A stretch of 64,000 bases of DNA, taken from assembly GCA_903876795.1 (NCBI GenBank), contig CAIRBK010000083.1:62001-126000 (forward strand), written 5' to 3'. The position numbers and the translations under genes were made by a program. This document shows, in pieces, positions 1 to 9,021 of this stretch (position 1 is the stretch's first letter; each line of letters starts with the position of its first letter). Source of the DNA: an uncultured Verrucomicrobiota bacterium (GTDB taxonomy: Bacteria > Verrucomicrobiota > Verrucomicrobiia > Opitutales > Opitutaceae). The notes beneath the pieces were generated by a model. It searched no databases. It was not told where the DNA came from and saw nothing but the letters and a program-made list of their open reading frames with translations.

Positions 1-429
1 ACTCTCCGCATTACCGCCAATAAGTCCAGCGCAATTATTTAAAACATAAGCCTCAGTGGAGGAAAACGGCCATGGATAACGTTTCCAGATATTTTGCCAT
101 GTAAAAACTAAATAGGGAATACTTAGCTTCTTAGCATAAAATGCAGCCTGAAACGTTACAAAGCTATATGGCTCCTCATCAATATGTATTAAATCAGGCT
201 TGAAATTCAATATCGTATCATTTATGTTTTTATAAAAGTGAAAATGATTTTTTCCATAAAAAAAACTTTTCAAGGGAACAACAAGATCGCCGCTAGGGCT
301 GTGATAGCTCCCGTAATAAGGCCATATGTGAGGAACCACAACTCTGATTTCACACTGTGAGCGAAAAATTTCAATCTTTGACCAAGTAACAGGAATAACG
401 CAGGCGTGGGATATAAGCAACACTTTCAT
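1..429 (-). CDS. glycosyltransferase, GT4-like N-terminal part (runs off the window)
   Basis: Reading leftward from the ATG at 429 there is an open frame to the window edge (143 codons, no stop). It begins MKVLLISHACVIPV and continues with an N-terminal Rossmann-like half typical of GT4 glycosyltransferases, including DLIHIDEEPYSFVTFQAAF, a common segment of that fold. The C-terminal nucleotide-sugar-binding half lies outside the window. Its start overlaps the stop of the upstream methyltransferase by four bases (ATGA), so the two are translationally coupled. It presumably adds a sugar to a lipid-linked O-unit. The sugar and acceptor cannot be read from sequence. The coding DNA is AT-rich compared with the middle of the window. 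Confidence 0.75.
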   Translation of the reverse strand, partial: MKVLLISHACVIPVTWSKIEIFRSQCEIRVVVPHIWPYYGSYHSPSGDLVVPLKSFFYGKNHFHFYKNINDTILNFKPDLIHIDEEPYSFVTFQAAFYAKKLSIPYLVFTWQNIWKRYPWPFSSTEAYVLNNCAGLIGGNAES

Positions 430-1139
430 TTTAGTCTACGGAAAACTATCATAACACCATAAGATGCTTTGCCATAATTGATGTTATAATCCCATTCAGC
501 TAAAAACAAAAAGGATTTAGAGATAAAGCCACGCCAAAGTGATAATCGTTTGAGAGCGCCATGCAAAAAATCAACCATTGGAAATAATAACAAACCTCCA
601 TATTGAATTTCAATTACTTCCCAATCTGAATTAAAATAGGATAACAACTCATCCGTCTTAAAATGATGGTGCCAAATAATTGGTTTATCGGCTTCGGAGT
701 AAGCTTTAGTTCTCTCACTATCATGCGAGAAAAATTTATATAAACTTTCAAATCGTATTCTGAAGTTATTCGGATCCATAAAAACAAATAAGCCATCATG
801 TGGAACCGTCAGTATAAATTCACCACCAATACGTAAAGAAGTGCGTATTTTTTCAATGGATTTAGATCTTTGTGGTTCTGGTATATGCTCCAATACTTCA
901 AGCATAAAAACTTGATCAAAATAATTATCATCGAATTTTAGGGAATCCGCACTACATACAGAAAAGTTTGCAAAGGGAAAATTCTTTTTAGACTCCGCAA
1001 TTGCTATTGAGTCCATATCGACACCATATAACTTAACCGCGCTACTAAATTTAAAATATTTACCCAGAAGCCAACCTCTATTACAGCCAACGTCCAATAC
1101 GCTGCCAGCTTTTAGATTGATATATTTTGAAGTATTCAT
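426..1139 (-). CDS. class I SAM-dependent methyltransferase
   Basis: A 237-residue protein with the glycine-rich SAM motif VLDVGCNRGWLLGKYF near residues 15-30, an acidic residue after strand 2 (GVDMDS), and the post-motif LEVLEHIPEP around residue 82, as in Methyltransf_11-type enzymes. It overlaps both neighbours by four bases (ATGA at 426-429 and 1136-1139). In this context it probably methylates a sugar or the end of a polysaccharide chain, or it may be a non-essential decoration enzyme; the substrate is unknown. The C-terminal third is aromatic-rich and not diagnostic. Confidence 0.8.
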   Translation of the reverse strand: MNTSKYINLKAGSVLDVGCNRGWLLGKYFKFSSAVKLYGVDMDSIAIAESKKNFPFANFSVCSADSLKFDDNYFDQVFMLEVLEHIPEPQRSKSIEKIRTSLRIGGEFILTVPHDGLFVFMDPNNFRIRFESLYKFFSHDSERTKAYSEADKPIIWHHHFKTDELLSYFNSDWEVIEIQYGGLLLFPMVDFLHGALKRLSLWRGFISKSFLFLAEWDYNINYGKASYGVMIVFRRLK

Positions 1140-2473
1140 TTATTGAGTATAGGTTTGGTTTTAAAAATGGCCAAATGCATGAGGGCGGCCAATACCACTA
1201 CGGTGAAAAAACTAAATGTAACTTGAGAAAGATCCGGTATAGCAGTAGCCACACCGCCAAGTATTGCAATATAGGAGCAATATAAAACTTGAAGGACAGG
1301 ATTAGTTGATCGAACCAAATCGTAACTTTTGATATAAAGAAGCCATAATGCAGGCAATGATAAAATACCCAAACATGAAATTAACAAAACGACCAAGGAA
1401 CTTGGTCTATTACTTCCAAGTCCAACACCAAGGCCAAATGTTTCTTTAACTAAATTTATTGAGTGTTCGATCGAAAACAACCTGTTGGTAAATGATTCCG
1501 AATGTCCCTTTTGGGCTACATTGGTCTGTATGAAATCAGCTACGGTGAGGCTTTGGATCAACCCTATCGATATAGAAGTACCCAAAAAAACCAAAAGCAG
1601 AATTTTAGAAACACTTAACTTTACATATTTAAGGCATAAAATCAAACCGATCATCACGGATACAGACGATACAAACCCTGTTGTCGATCCAGAAAGCACT
1701 ACCATTATAAGACCCAAAAATAAAAAAAGTATACTCAAGTTGATGCGATTTAAAATTAATATTCCACTAAGTCCGTAGCCAAACATAGCTGCCGAAAACA
1801 AACCCAAGTCTGCAGGCTCGCCAAAACTTGCATTCATTCGATTCATATTAATTAAATAATCAGTTCTATATGCAACTTCTTCAAAATTTCCTCGGAAGAA
1901 TTCATCTGGGAAATAGTAGCCAAATTTGATACTTATAAATTGCCATACAAATATAGCGCCCCCCAACATAAACATCATATCAAAAACAGCCAGCAACTTG
2001 CCCCATTTACCATCTGCCATGATGGTAAAAACGGAAATAAAGACAAAAAAAGCAAGTACCAAATAGCAGATCTGAGCAACGTTACTAATTGTAAAACTCA
2101 AAGGATACAATTGGCTGACATCTTGGAAATCAAGACCTCCTCTTGCTTCAAAAACAGGAGTATCTTTAAATATAATGGGTAAACTGATTGCTCCAAGGCT
2201 GACCAATATTAAATAAATACAAACTGACGTCAACCTTCTTGATAACTGAGTTCGTACATTGTGATTTAATTTTGAATATGAATAAACGCCAATTATTGAT
2301 AATGCAATCGCGACTGGATGGTAAAACCAAATTCGTAATGATCCTATTGTAAAAACCAGTGATGCTTGCATTACAGATGCGGCTGCTAAAATGGCTAGCC
2401 GATATCGCGGGGCGATGACCAAAAAAATACAAAATAATAAGCAAATCGAGAACGGAATTATTTGCAAGTTCAT
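1136..2473 (-). CDS. polytopic membrane protein, Wzy-like O-antigen polymerase
   Basis: A 445-residue protein made almost entirely of hydrophobic segments (about ten to twelve), with one longer polar loop around residues 185-225 that contains an arginine-rich stretch and the sequence MNRMNASFGEPADLG. This layout of many helices and one large periplasmic loop fits O-antigen polymerases and ligases, whose sequences are otherwise barely conserved. It ends in a four-base overlap with the downstream methyltransferase. Function is assigned from topology and context only: it sits among glycosyltransferases in a locus that also has a flippase (6927-8279). A WaaL-type ligase is the main alternative. 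Confidence 0.65.
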   Translation of the reverse strand: MNLQIIPFSICLLFCIFLVIAPRYRLAILAAASVMQASLVFTIGSLRIWFYHPVAIALSIIGVYSYSKLNHNVRTQLSRRLTSVCIYLILVSLGAISLPIIFKDTPVFEARGGLDFQDVSQLYPLSFTISNVAQICYLVLAFFVFISVFTIMADGKWGKLLAVFDMMFMLGGAIFVWQFISIKFGYYFPDEFFRGNFEEVAYRTDYLINMNRMNASFGEPADLGLFSAAMFGYGLSGILILNRINLSILFLFLGLIMVVLSGSTTGFVSSVSVMIGLILCLKYVKLSVSKILLLVFLGTSISIGLIQSLTVADFIQTNVAQKGHSESFTNRLFSIEHSINLVKETFGLGVGLGSNRPSSLVVLLISCLGILSLPALWLLYIKSYDLVRSTNPVLQVLYCSYIAILGGVATAIPDLSQVTFSFFTVVVLAALMHLAIFKTKPILNK

Positions 2474-2615
2474 TATTGATCAAAAGAGAATAAATAATAA
2501 AAGTTGAGACTCATTAATCTTCTAAAATTTTAATTAATGATTACATATATAGCATGTGGAATTCACCGACTAATGCATTGGCATCTTTGGAGTTATGCAT
2601 TCCGGGGACTAGAAT

Positions 2616-3116
2616 TCAACGATAACGGATGACTCTTGCCGGAACACCTCCGCATATTGATGATTCTGGAAGATCATTTTTAACGAAAGCACCTGCACCG
2701 ATAATAACATTATTCCCTATTCTTACTGGACCAACAATCGTTACATTTGCCCCTATCCAGCAATTAGCACCAATTATGACAGGACCCGATTTATTCGCAA
2801 GGGAATAAAGGTCGTGAGTTGCTGATATTATAGTCAAATTGTGACTCGCCAATAAATCCTCCCCCAATATAACCTCACAAAAATCCCATATTTTGCAAAA
2901 GCTACCTAACCTTACCCCATTATTTATTACTATGTTTGCTCCATTGTAAAAATATAAACTCTCAGATAACTGCACCTTCATCCCAATTTTCAATCCAAGT
3001 ATCCTTAGTAATGTATATCGTAATTGTTGAATATTAGTATAGTGTGTTGGCGGCGCCAAAACATTAAAAAAAAATAACAAAATCCTCCTGACAACAAAAC
3101 GGACAAGATGTCTCAT
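2616..3116 (-). CDS. hexapeptide-repeat acyltransferase (WcaF/LbH type)
   Basis: A 166-residue protein. After a basic, hydrophobic N-terminus (residues 1-45) it shows left-handed beta-helix hexapeptide repeats: IVINNGVRLGSF, VILGEDLLA, VIIGANCWIGANVTIVG, VRIGNNVIIGAGAFV. The ATHD motif supplies the likely catalytic histidine, and the end GGVPARVIR is a standard terminus of this family. Such enzymes O-acetylate sugars using acetyl-CoA. It lies 142 bases upstream of the Wzy-like gene on the same strand, so it probably acetylates an O-unit sugar. The DNA is AT-rich like its left neighbours. The next gene upstream is an IS30 remnant, so its original promoter may be lost. Confidence 0.8.
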   Translation of the reverse strand: MRHLVRFVVRRILLFFFNVLAPPTHYTNIQQLRYTLLRILGLKIGMKVQLSESLYFYNGANIVINNGVRLGSFCKIWDFCEVILGEDLLASHNLTIISATHDLYSLANKSGPVIIGANCWIGANVTIVGPVRIGNNVIIGAGAFVKNDLPESSICGGVPARVIRYR

Positions 3117-3194
3117 ATTCGAACGATTAAATTTAATAAAAAAATTACGGCTGCGTTCAAGCTACTAGTGCACAGCCCTTTTGTATAATAAGTA

Positions 3195-3583
3195 TGTGAT
3201 AAATCACCGGGAGATTGGCCGGCGAGAACGATGCTGGGGCGGTTGTTGAGCCGCGACTTAACTTTGGGTCTTTGGCGCTTGGTAATGGTGTCAAAATCGA
3301 TGCCTTTGGGGAAGTATTCACTGATAATGACGTTGTTGTTTTCGACGTCGCCAAGTTGCCTGGGGATGTGGGAATTGCAGAAGTAAACTTTAATGGCCTT
3401 CAAGAAGGCGGCGTTCTGGCCAATTCCCGCCCGTTGTTTTGGGTAAGGGTCTTGCGCAGGTGTGGGGGCAGGTGCTAAATTGCGCGGATAACGACACAGA
3501 CGACACTGCTGGCTGCTTTGGCACCACCCAGAGGCACGATCAACACTTAGCGGGAAAGTCGTTCGGTGATGACTAGAATGGCC
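3195..3583 (-). pseudogene. decayed IS30-family transposase (C-terminal half)
   Basis: Read on the minus strand, this stretch carries successive pieces of the IS30 catalytic domain in broken frames. First comes ITERLSR, an in-frame stop, then VLIVPLGGAKAASSV; then a stop and LPPHLRKTLTQNNGREL; then, after a frame change, YFCNSHIPRQLGDVENNN, YFPKGIDF and LNNRPSIVLAGQSP. These match the usual IS30 order (DNG-E motif, PYSPWERGTNENTNG region, QYFPKGTDF, LNNRPRKTLG). At least one frameshift and two stops make it dead. No terminal inverted repeats were recognised. It separates the AT-rich left block from the more GC-rich glycosyltransferases. Confidence 0.75.
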
Positions 3584-3811
3584 GCAAGGTTGCCCGCGCC
3601 CCTTTAATATAGTGCATAAGTAGAACGGGAATCATTTCCTCTCATCCTTTGCACCAGGTGTAGGACTTCATCTTTCTATTCAATTGTGGACATCAAGCCC
3701 CACCTTTGCCTTGATCTGCGTCCTTAATGAACGTCGCTTTTTTGACTCGTTGGACTCCTTCTATGGTTTATCATCCCTGCTGTCGAACATTCGGGGGCCT
3801 CTCTTAAAGAA
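3584..3811. other. intergenic stretch without recognisable gene
   Basis: No open frame with recognisable protein similarity on either strand. It lies between the IS30 remnant and the next glycosyltransferase and may hold further decayed insertion-sequence DNA. Confidence 0.5.
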
Positions 3812-4786
3812 CTATAGCAGTATTTTCTCATAAATGCTCCTATAGGCCAGACCGACTGCCGTAATGGAATAACGCTCACGTGCGGCTATCTGGATACCTA
3901 AATTAGCTTCTTTTAGGGAACATGCAAACGCAGATATGTTGTCAGCCGGTAGCAGAATGGCAGTTCTATACTCATACTGACGCGCGTAGGGAACCTCTGC
4001 TAGCAACACAGGTTTTCCCAGCACCATAGCCTCTAGAATAACAATTGGCTGTTGTTCACTAACACTAGGAAACAACAATCCGCGCGATTCAGCCATGAGT
4101 TTCACATATTCTCGATCAGATCGTGCCATAGAACGTCGCCACTCAACTAAACTCTGTCCGGCTAACAAATTATGTAACTCACGACCGTAATCTTCTTCAC
4201 CGGGTAATGGATCTCCTATAATCAAAAGTCTTGTTCCGGCCTCCAACGCCGCTTTAGCCGCAATTACCTGTCGCTTTCGACGACAAATTGAACCTGGGCA
4301 AATCCAATAATGTTGATTGTGTGCGAACGCAGTGGCTTTAAAAAAACTCTCATCAACTATGTTGGGCACCACATGCACGCGAGATCGAGATGCTCCGAAA
4401 AAACGTATCGCAACCTCAAGCTGGATATCATTAACAACAATTAGCGCATCAATAAGCCGAACACAGTCGCGTGTAATACGAGTCTCTCCTAGCCAGGAAC
4501 CCGCAAAATTTCGCAGACGTGCAGCAAAAGTTTCATAATGGTCAAATAATGCAGTGCAGACAATTTTTTGCCCAGCTCGTCGCGCCCAACGTATATTGTC
4601 AAAATGGGCGAAGCCTAGACCCCAATGATGGGCTATAGCTGCCGGTTGTACCCTCTGCCAAGAATCAAGTAGTCTAACATCAATGCCTTGGCTACGTGCC
4701 GCAATCACAGCGTCATGCATCTGATACTCGAAGCCGCCAAAGGCATAACAGTGTGCCTGATTGGGAAAAAAATCGACTTGGATCAT
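3812..4786 (-). CDS. glycosyltransferase family 4
   Basis: A 324-residue two-domain glycosyltransferase. The C-terminal domain begins near residue 160 (WICPGSICRRKRQ, LLIIGDPLPGEE) and contains the GT4 E-x7-E signature in SEQQPIVILEAMVLGKPVL, which contacts the nucleotide-sugar. The N-terminal domain is short and includes PNIVDESFF, the usual interdomain linker segment. It overlaps the next gene upstream by four bases. It probably adds a hexose during O-unit assembly at the cytoplasmic face of the inner membrane. The donor sugar is unknown. Confidence 0.8.
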   Translation of the reverse strand: MIQVDFFPNQAHCYAFGGFEYQMHDAVIAARSQGIDVRLLDSWQRVQPAAIAHHWGLGFAHFDNIRWARRAGQKIVCTALFDHYETFAARLRNFAGSWLGETRITRDCVRLIDALIVVNDIQLEVAIRFFGASRSRVHVVPNIVDESFFKATAFAHNQHYWICPGSICRRKRQVIAAKAALEAGTRLLIIGDPLPGEEDYGRELHNLLAGQSLVEWRRSMARSDREYVKLMAESRGLLFPSVSEQQPIVILEAMVLGKPVLLAEVPYARQYEYRTAILLPADNISAFACSLKEANLGIQIAARERYSITAVGLAYRSIYEKILL

Positions 4787-5919
4787 AGCTCGGACAGTGC
4801 TTTGGCCGGATTGAGCAGCGAGCGTAAGGGCCCTAGTCGGTCGGTGGTCAGCCGATTTCCACCGTTTAATGTCTCCGCTAGCATTTGACGCAACGATTTG
4901 TTTGTCGCGTAGGTATCTCCCAAACCTGCTTCACGTAAAATGCTAGCAATTGAACTTTCATCTGGCACAAATACGAAGAGAGGGCGGCCACATGTTAATG
5001 CCTCGGTCATTTTTGTTGGGAATGAAGTCCTTACCATTCGCGCAACTTCGGGTTTGTCGCTATAGACAATCAAATTAAAAAAGCAGCCTGCCAAATGGCG
5101 CATCAGATTTTCTCCCCCTAGGCCTGAGACGATTCTTACCCTAGGCATTTTAAGCAGCGTTTTCGGAATCGAATCCGGATCTTGCGAGGTCAGCAGTTCC
5201 AAAGTGTAGTTCTTTTTTGTATCTATACTCTCAAGTGCCTCAACAAATTTTTCAAGTGCGTCTAAATATAACGCATTAATTGACCCGACATGGCAGATTC
5301 TAGGCTCAATAGGCATGCGGTCGAATGTGGCCATAGGTGGTAGAGCCACAGGCAGCCAAGTCGCATCTCGTCCATACTGGGCTTTTATCTTTTCGCAAAA
5401 ACCCGGGCTAATTCCATAAATTTTCTCCGCACCATGTATAAATCGACGCAGAAAAAAATAATTAAAGAGAGTTCTTGATCGTACGCGATGAATGACAGCC
5501 CAATCTTCCAAGTCGTCTACTAGATAAATCTGATACGGTAGATCAAGAATTTTAGCAGCCAACCAAATCCGGATAGAAAAGAGACTATCTGCCCCAAAAA
5601 AAGCAAAAATGGCGACTGGAGCATTCATTCTTAACTCCGTTCGATTTATATCTAAAAAATATGCCCATTTAAAAATTCCTATAATGTAACGTAATACCCC
5701 AGGCAATCGACGCGAAACCGACTGTTCATCAGGACCGATTAATACCTGCTTCATCTTTGCTTTCTCTCGCCAAGCCTCCGGATTAGTTGGATAAAACAAG
5801 CGTGTAAGTACATTACTCCAAAAATTAGGGGTCGCCTGCAAAAGGAGCCAGACTAGACGATGACAGCCACCGCCTTCGGGATTTGGGGGGGCATCAGAAA
5901 TTAGTAGTTTTTTACTCAT
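4783..5919 (-). CDS. glycosyltransferase (GT-B fold)
   Basis: The open frame extends to 6024, but that would overlap the upstream methyltransferase by about 80 bases. The methionine at 5919 (MSKKLLISDAPPNPEGGG) is a natural GT-B N-terminus and leaves a 25-base gap, so I place the start there (378 residues). The N-terminal APPNPEGGGCHRL resembles the glycine loop of GT4 enzymes. The C-terminal SFPTKMTEALTCGRPLFVF carries the acidic and small residues of the donor site. It overlaps the downstream glycosyltransferase by four bases (ATGA). The sugar is unknown. Confidence 0.75.
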   Translation of the reverse strand: MSKKLLISDAPPNPEGGGCHRLVWLLLQATPNFWSNVLTRLFYPTNPEAWREKAKMKQVLIGPDEQSVSRRLPGVLRYIIGIFKWAYFLDINRTELRMNAPVAIFAFFGADSLFSIRIWLAAKILDLPYQIYLVDDLEDWAVIHRVRSRTLFNYFFLRRFIHGAEKIYGISPGFCEKIKAQYGRDATWLPVALPPMATFDRMPIEPRICHVGSINALYLDALEKFVEALESIDTKKNYTLELLTSQDPDSIPKTLLKMPRVRIVSGLGGENLMRHLAGCFFNLIVYSDKPEVARMVRTSFPTKMTEALTCGRPLFVFVPDESSIASILREAGLGDTYATNKSLRQMLAETLNGGNRLTTDRLGPLRSLLNPAKALSEL

Positions 5920-5944
5920 TTCGTTATGTAGGATCAGATCGATG

Positions 5945-6904
5945 CTAATGTTTTTGCCGCATGAGCACCAGCACGCACTCGGCTCCAGGGCAATCAACTG
6001 AATTCCAGGATGAGCGTAAAGCACGGGCGAGAGCCCATGCTCGTAAAGGATTTCTGATCACAGCCATAATTTTTCGAGCCGCCCCAATGGAAACATGTGG
6101 GCCATAGGAATTCAAAGCACAGGTGTTTAGCCAAACACGAGTAAATGATGATGTCGGACCAAAATGAAAATCCACATCCTGATTCAACTTCATCGCCAGA
6201 GACCTATACGCGGCTACATTCCAGCGTGTTAGATGATGGGGTGGATTGTTCTGCACATCAAACCATCCTGCTTCGAATGGAAGGGGAGAAATCGGTGTGC
6301 TGATTGCCAGCACACCACCAGACGCGCGCAGCCGCAACAACGAACGCACAAACTCTACTGGGTCTCCCACATGTTCAAGACAATGAAAAGACGTGACTAA
6401 ATCCGCTCCGGATACTGACAACACCCCCTGATTCAATAGCATTGCAACCTCTCCCACCACGCACTCATGACCAGATTCACGACATATTTGCGCGCTGTGC
6501 TCAAATAATTCTACACCCAAACGTTGTGTGCATGGGCTCTTGAGGCGGACGCCATTAAGAAAATCCCCTGTCCCGCAGCCCACATCAATCACACGATCAA
6601 TGGGTCCTCTCGATAGAAGATGGTCCATCAAATGGCCGTATTCCCAGCGATTATTAGGATAGTAAAACGGAAAAGATGAAATCCAGCCGTATAACTTTGC
6701 ATTTCCAGGCAGCATCGGGTATGCAAATTGTAATCCACTTATTACACATTCACGCAGAGTGTAATCTATAGGTATAGCATCATCAGGTGGCTTGGAACGG
6801 AAATACCGACCCAATTCATCCTTTAAAAACTCAATCGAGAGTGCTCTCAACTCCCGTGAATCATGACCAAGCGGGGAGAGAATTTTTGAGGTTGGTTTTT
6901 TCAT
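5945..6904 (-). CDS. class I SAM-dependent methyltransferase, polysaccharide locus
   Basis: 319 residues. An N-terminal extension of about 95 residues precedes the SAM fold: motif I is VIDVGCGTGDFLNG near residue 106, the acidic residue follows in LGVELFEH, and FHCLEHVGDP is motif III/IV with the usual H-x-LEH arrangement. ISTPISPLPFE and NNPPHHLTRW later in the protein are typical of sugar methyltransferases of the MT_23 type (PPHH at the substrate loop). It sits between the flippase and two glycosyltransferases, so an O-antigen sugar is the likely acceptor. Confidence 0.8.
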   Translation of the reverse strand: MKKPTSKILSPLGHDSRELRALSIEFLKDELGRYFRSKPPDDAIPIDYTLRECVISGLQFAYPMLPGNAKLYGWISSFPFYYPNNRWEYGHLMDHLLSRGPIDRVIDVGCGTGDFLNGVRLKSPCTQRLGVELFEHSAQICRESGHECVVGEVAMLLNQGVLSVSGADLVTSFHCLEHVGDPVEFVRSLLRLRASGGVLAISTPISPLPFEAGWFDVQNNPPHHLTRWNVAAYRSLAMKLNQDVDFHFGPTSSFTRVWLNTCALNSYGPHVSIGAARKIMAVIRNPLRAWALARALRSSWNSVDCPGAECVLVLMRQKH

Positions 6905-6926
6905 GCGTATTTTTTATATGCTCGGC

Positions 6927-8279
6927 TTAATCGCGACTTTCGGCGGCAGAACGTAATCTTTTTAATAACAGATAACCTTGGCGAAAGTTTACCCAATATC
7001 CTGCAATCGCTCCAGCCAACAACACAGAGAGTGGAAGCGAGAGCAGTCCCAAATCGTGTAAAAGATAAAGAAACCCGATACTAGAGAAAGCAGTAAAAAT
7101 CGATGATAAGAAAAACGGATTACGGCCTGAGGCTAAAACAAACTGGCCATAACCAGAGCTTAGCAAGGAAAGATAGAGCTCTATTGCCATTATTATAAAC
7201 AGGAACTGGCTAAGTTCTTGGCCAGGAAAGAGACTGGGAAGCACTAAGGGCGCCAAACACATCACAGCCAGAGACGGAAGCAAGCCAACAAGGGCCAAGG
7301 ATTTACACGCTCGTCGCACACGCGCGTCAGCGTGGTCATAGCGACCACCGCCTAGTTCAGAAGAAAATCCAGGCAACTGTGCTAGCACCATCTGTGTTAT
7401 GGCGATAGCGGAAAACTGGGCCATGCGGTGGACAAAAAAAAATGGAGCCACCTGCTTAGTATCAAAAAACATCGCAACCACCGGCACCTGCAGGGAACTA
7501 ACAATGTAGGCACTTAACTGCACAAGGCCAAGGGGCAAAGCCTTGCGGAAGATACTCTGCCCTGCTTCGGTAGGACTCGGACTGGCAGGTGCCTTAATTG
7601 TTTTCAAAAAGCGTGTACAGTGACGGCGTGCAACGCGCATAGCAAACACTGACGCCGTGAGTGAACCAAGCGCGAGGCCTCGTATATCCGGCCACACCCA
7701 GAGCATAAGCAGCATAACTATAGTAGCCAAAAGATATTGGGTGCCAAGCAAGACACGCACGAACACATAGCGTCCTGCACCTTCCAGCATTGCAATATCT
7801 GGCTTTGCTAGCAAATTCAATAATGCACCGAGGCTGAGAATCGCCCCTGTTTCTAATAACAGGCTCAATGGTATGGTGTCAGATCTGGCATTAAGTGCAA
7901 AGACAAAGAGAAGCCCAGCCAGAACCAACATACCAATTGAGCTGCCCCAGCGGTTGTAGGCTTTGATCCTAAGTAGATAAAATCGAATATCTTCCCAAGA
8001 GCGCACAGAGGGATCGACATCCGTTGCAACTCCGGCAACGCGCCCCCCACCATTAACAAACGCCGCCTGCCGAGAAAGTAGATAGCAAAATCCGAAATCC
8101 GCTAGACTCATGACCAAAACTATACCCTGGAGGCCAAGCCAGAGACCGCTAGTCTCGGCACCGAGAACCCGGTTAATCAAAGGGACCAGCATTACTACAC
8201 TGGTTGCGCTGCAGGCTTGTTGATACCAACCAGCGAGTAGACCGGCGTTTCGACGAAAGTTTTTTTGTATCCGCTCCAC
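6927..8279 (-). CDS. Wzx-like polysaccharide flippase
   Basis: 450 residues with about twelve predicted membrane helices and the MATE/MOP-type start (NAGLLAGWYQQACSATSVVMLVPLI), which resembles the first helices of Wzx and related exporters. The start codon is GTG at 8279, directly overlapping the stop of the upstream methyltransferase by one base (TAGTG). Such proteins move undecaprenyl-linked O-units across the inner membrane. With the Wzy-like protein at 1136-2473 the locus has both hallmarks of a Wzx/Wzy pathway. Confidence 0.75.
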   Translation of the reverse strand: MERIQKNFRRNAGLLAGWYQQACSATSVVMLVPLINRVLGAETSGLWLGLQGIVLVMSLADFGFCYLLSRQAAFVNGGGRVAGVATDVDPSVRSWEDIRFYLLRIKAYNRWGSSIGMLVLAGLLFVFALNARSDTIPLSLLLETGAILSLGALLNLLAKPDIAMLEGAGRYVFVRVLLGTQYLLATIVMLLMLWVWPDIRGLALGSLTASVFAMRVARRHCTRFLKTIKAPASPSPTEAGQSIFRKALPLGLVQLSAYIVSSLQVPVVAMFFDTKQVAPFFFVHRMAQFSAIAITQMVLAQLPGFSSELGGGRYDHADARVRRACKSLALVGLLPSLAVMCLAPLVLPSLFPGQELSQFLFIIMAIELYLSLLSSGYGQFVLASGRNPFFLSSIFTAFSSIGFLYLLHDLGLLSLPLSVLLAGAIAGYWVNFRQGYLLLKRLRSAAESRD

Positions 8280-8998
8280 TATTTTGTAATAAATGCGAAA
8301 TAGCTGGGACCCAACATTCGCACACGTTCACGAGTTGCCAATGCGAGTGTGGCATATAGCAAACCGCGAGCCATCACGGACAATGGCCAGAGGAGCCGCC
8401 ACTTACCTTTTGCAGGAGATATCGATTCATCCACAAATTCCGAATCCCGGAAGCCTAAAACCTTGGCCATCGCTCCGAGAGAATCAGAGGTATAGGCCCA
8501 AAAATGAGTGATGTCATTGTTTAGATTTCTCCCCAGCAAAAGCCCATCGGGGTTTGGTGCCCGCATCAGTAGAGTGCCCCCAACTTTCAACACGCGTTGT
8601 GTCTCGAATAAAAACTCCACAAACACATCTTTAGGGAGGTGCTCGATGAAATCAATGGCACAAATGACGTCCACACTACGGTCTGGCTTAGACTTGATAT
8701 CTAAAATTGAATCTCGCTTCTGAACTGGTAAGTTGGCGGCCTGAGCGATACGAACATAATTTTCACAGAAATCAGTCCCTGTGACATTGTGGTAACCGCG
8801 CCGCCCAAGCCAAGCGAGAAAAAGACCTGGACCGCACGCGAGCTCGTAAATCACAACGGCACGATTCTGGGGCAGGCGCGGCAGAACTATGGCGTCGTAT
8901 ACCCTATCTACATCGGGCGCGAGCTTTTGCAGCTTATCTAGTGAATCCAAGCCACGCGCCTCGGCCTGCCTGGCATAATAGAAATTTAGAGCGTTCAT
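8279..8998 (-). CDS. class I SAM-dependent methyltransferase
   Basis: 239 residues. Motif I is VIYELACGPGLFLAWLG around residues 48-64, then GTDFCENYV, then ICAIDFIEHLPKDVFV (D-F-I-EHL, motif IV), and LMRAPNPDGL as the post-IV strand. It is a third methyltransferase in this locus and unlike the other two in detail. It sits between the epimerase (23 bases away) and the flippase (one-base overlap). A sugar or an O-chain terminus is the likely target; regiochemistry cannot be judged. Confidence 0.75.
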   Translation of the reverse strand: MNALNFYYARQAEARGLDSLDKLQKLAPDVDRVYDAIVLPRLPQNRAVVIYELACGPGLFLAWLGRRGYHNVTGTDFCENYVRIAQAANLPVQKRDSILDIKSKPDRSVDVICAIDFIEHLPKDVFVEFLFETQRVLKVGGTLLMRAPNPDGLLLGRNLNNDITHFWAYTSDSLGAMAKVLGFRDSEFVDESISPAKGKWRLLWPLSVMARGLLYATLALATRERVRMLGPSYFAFITK

Positions 8999-9021
8999 TG
9001 TAGCAGTCTTGATCTAATGCT

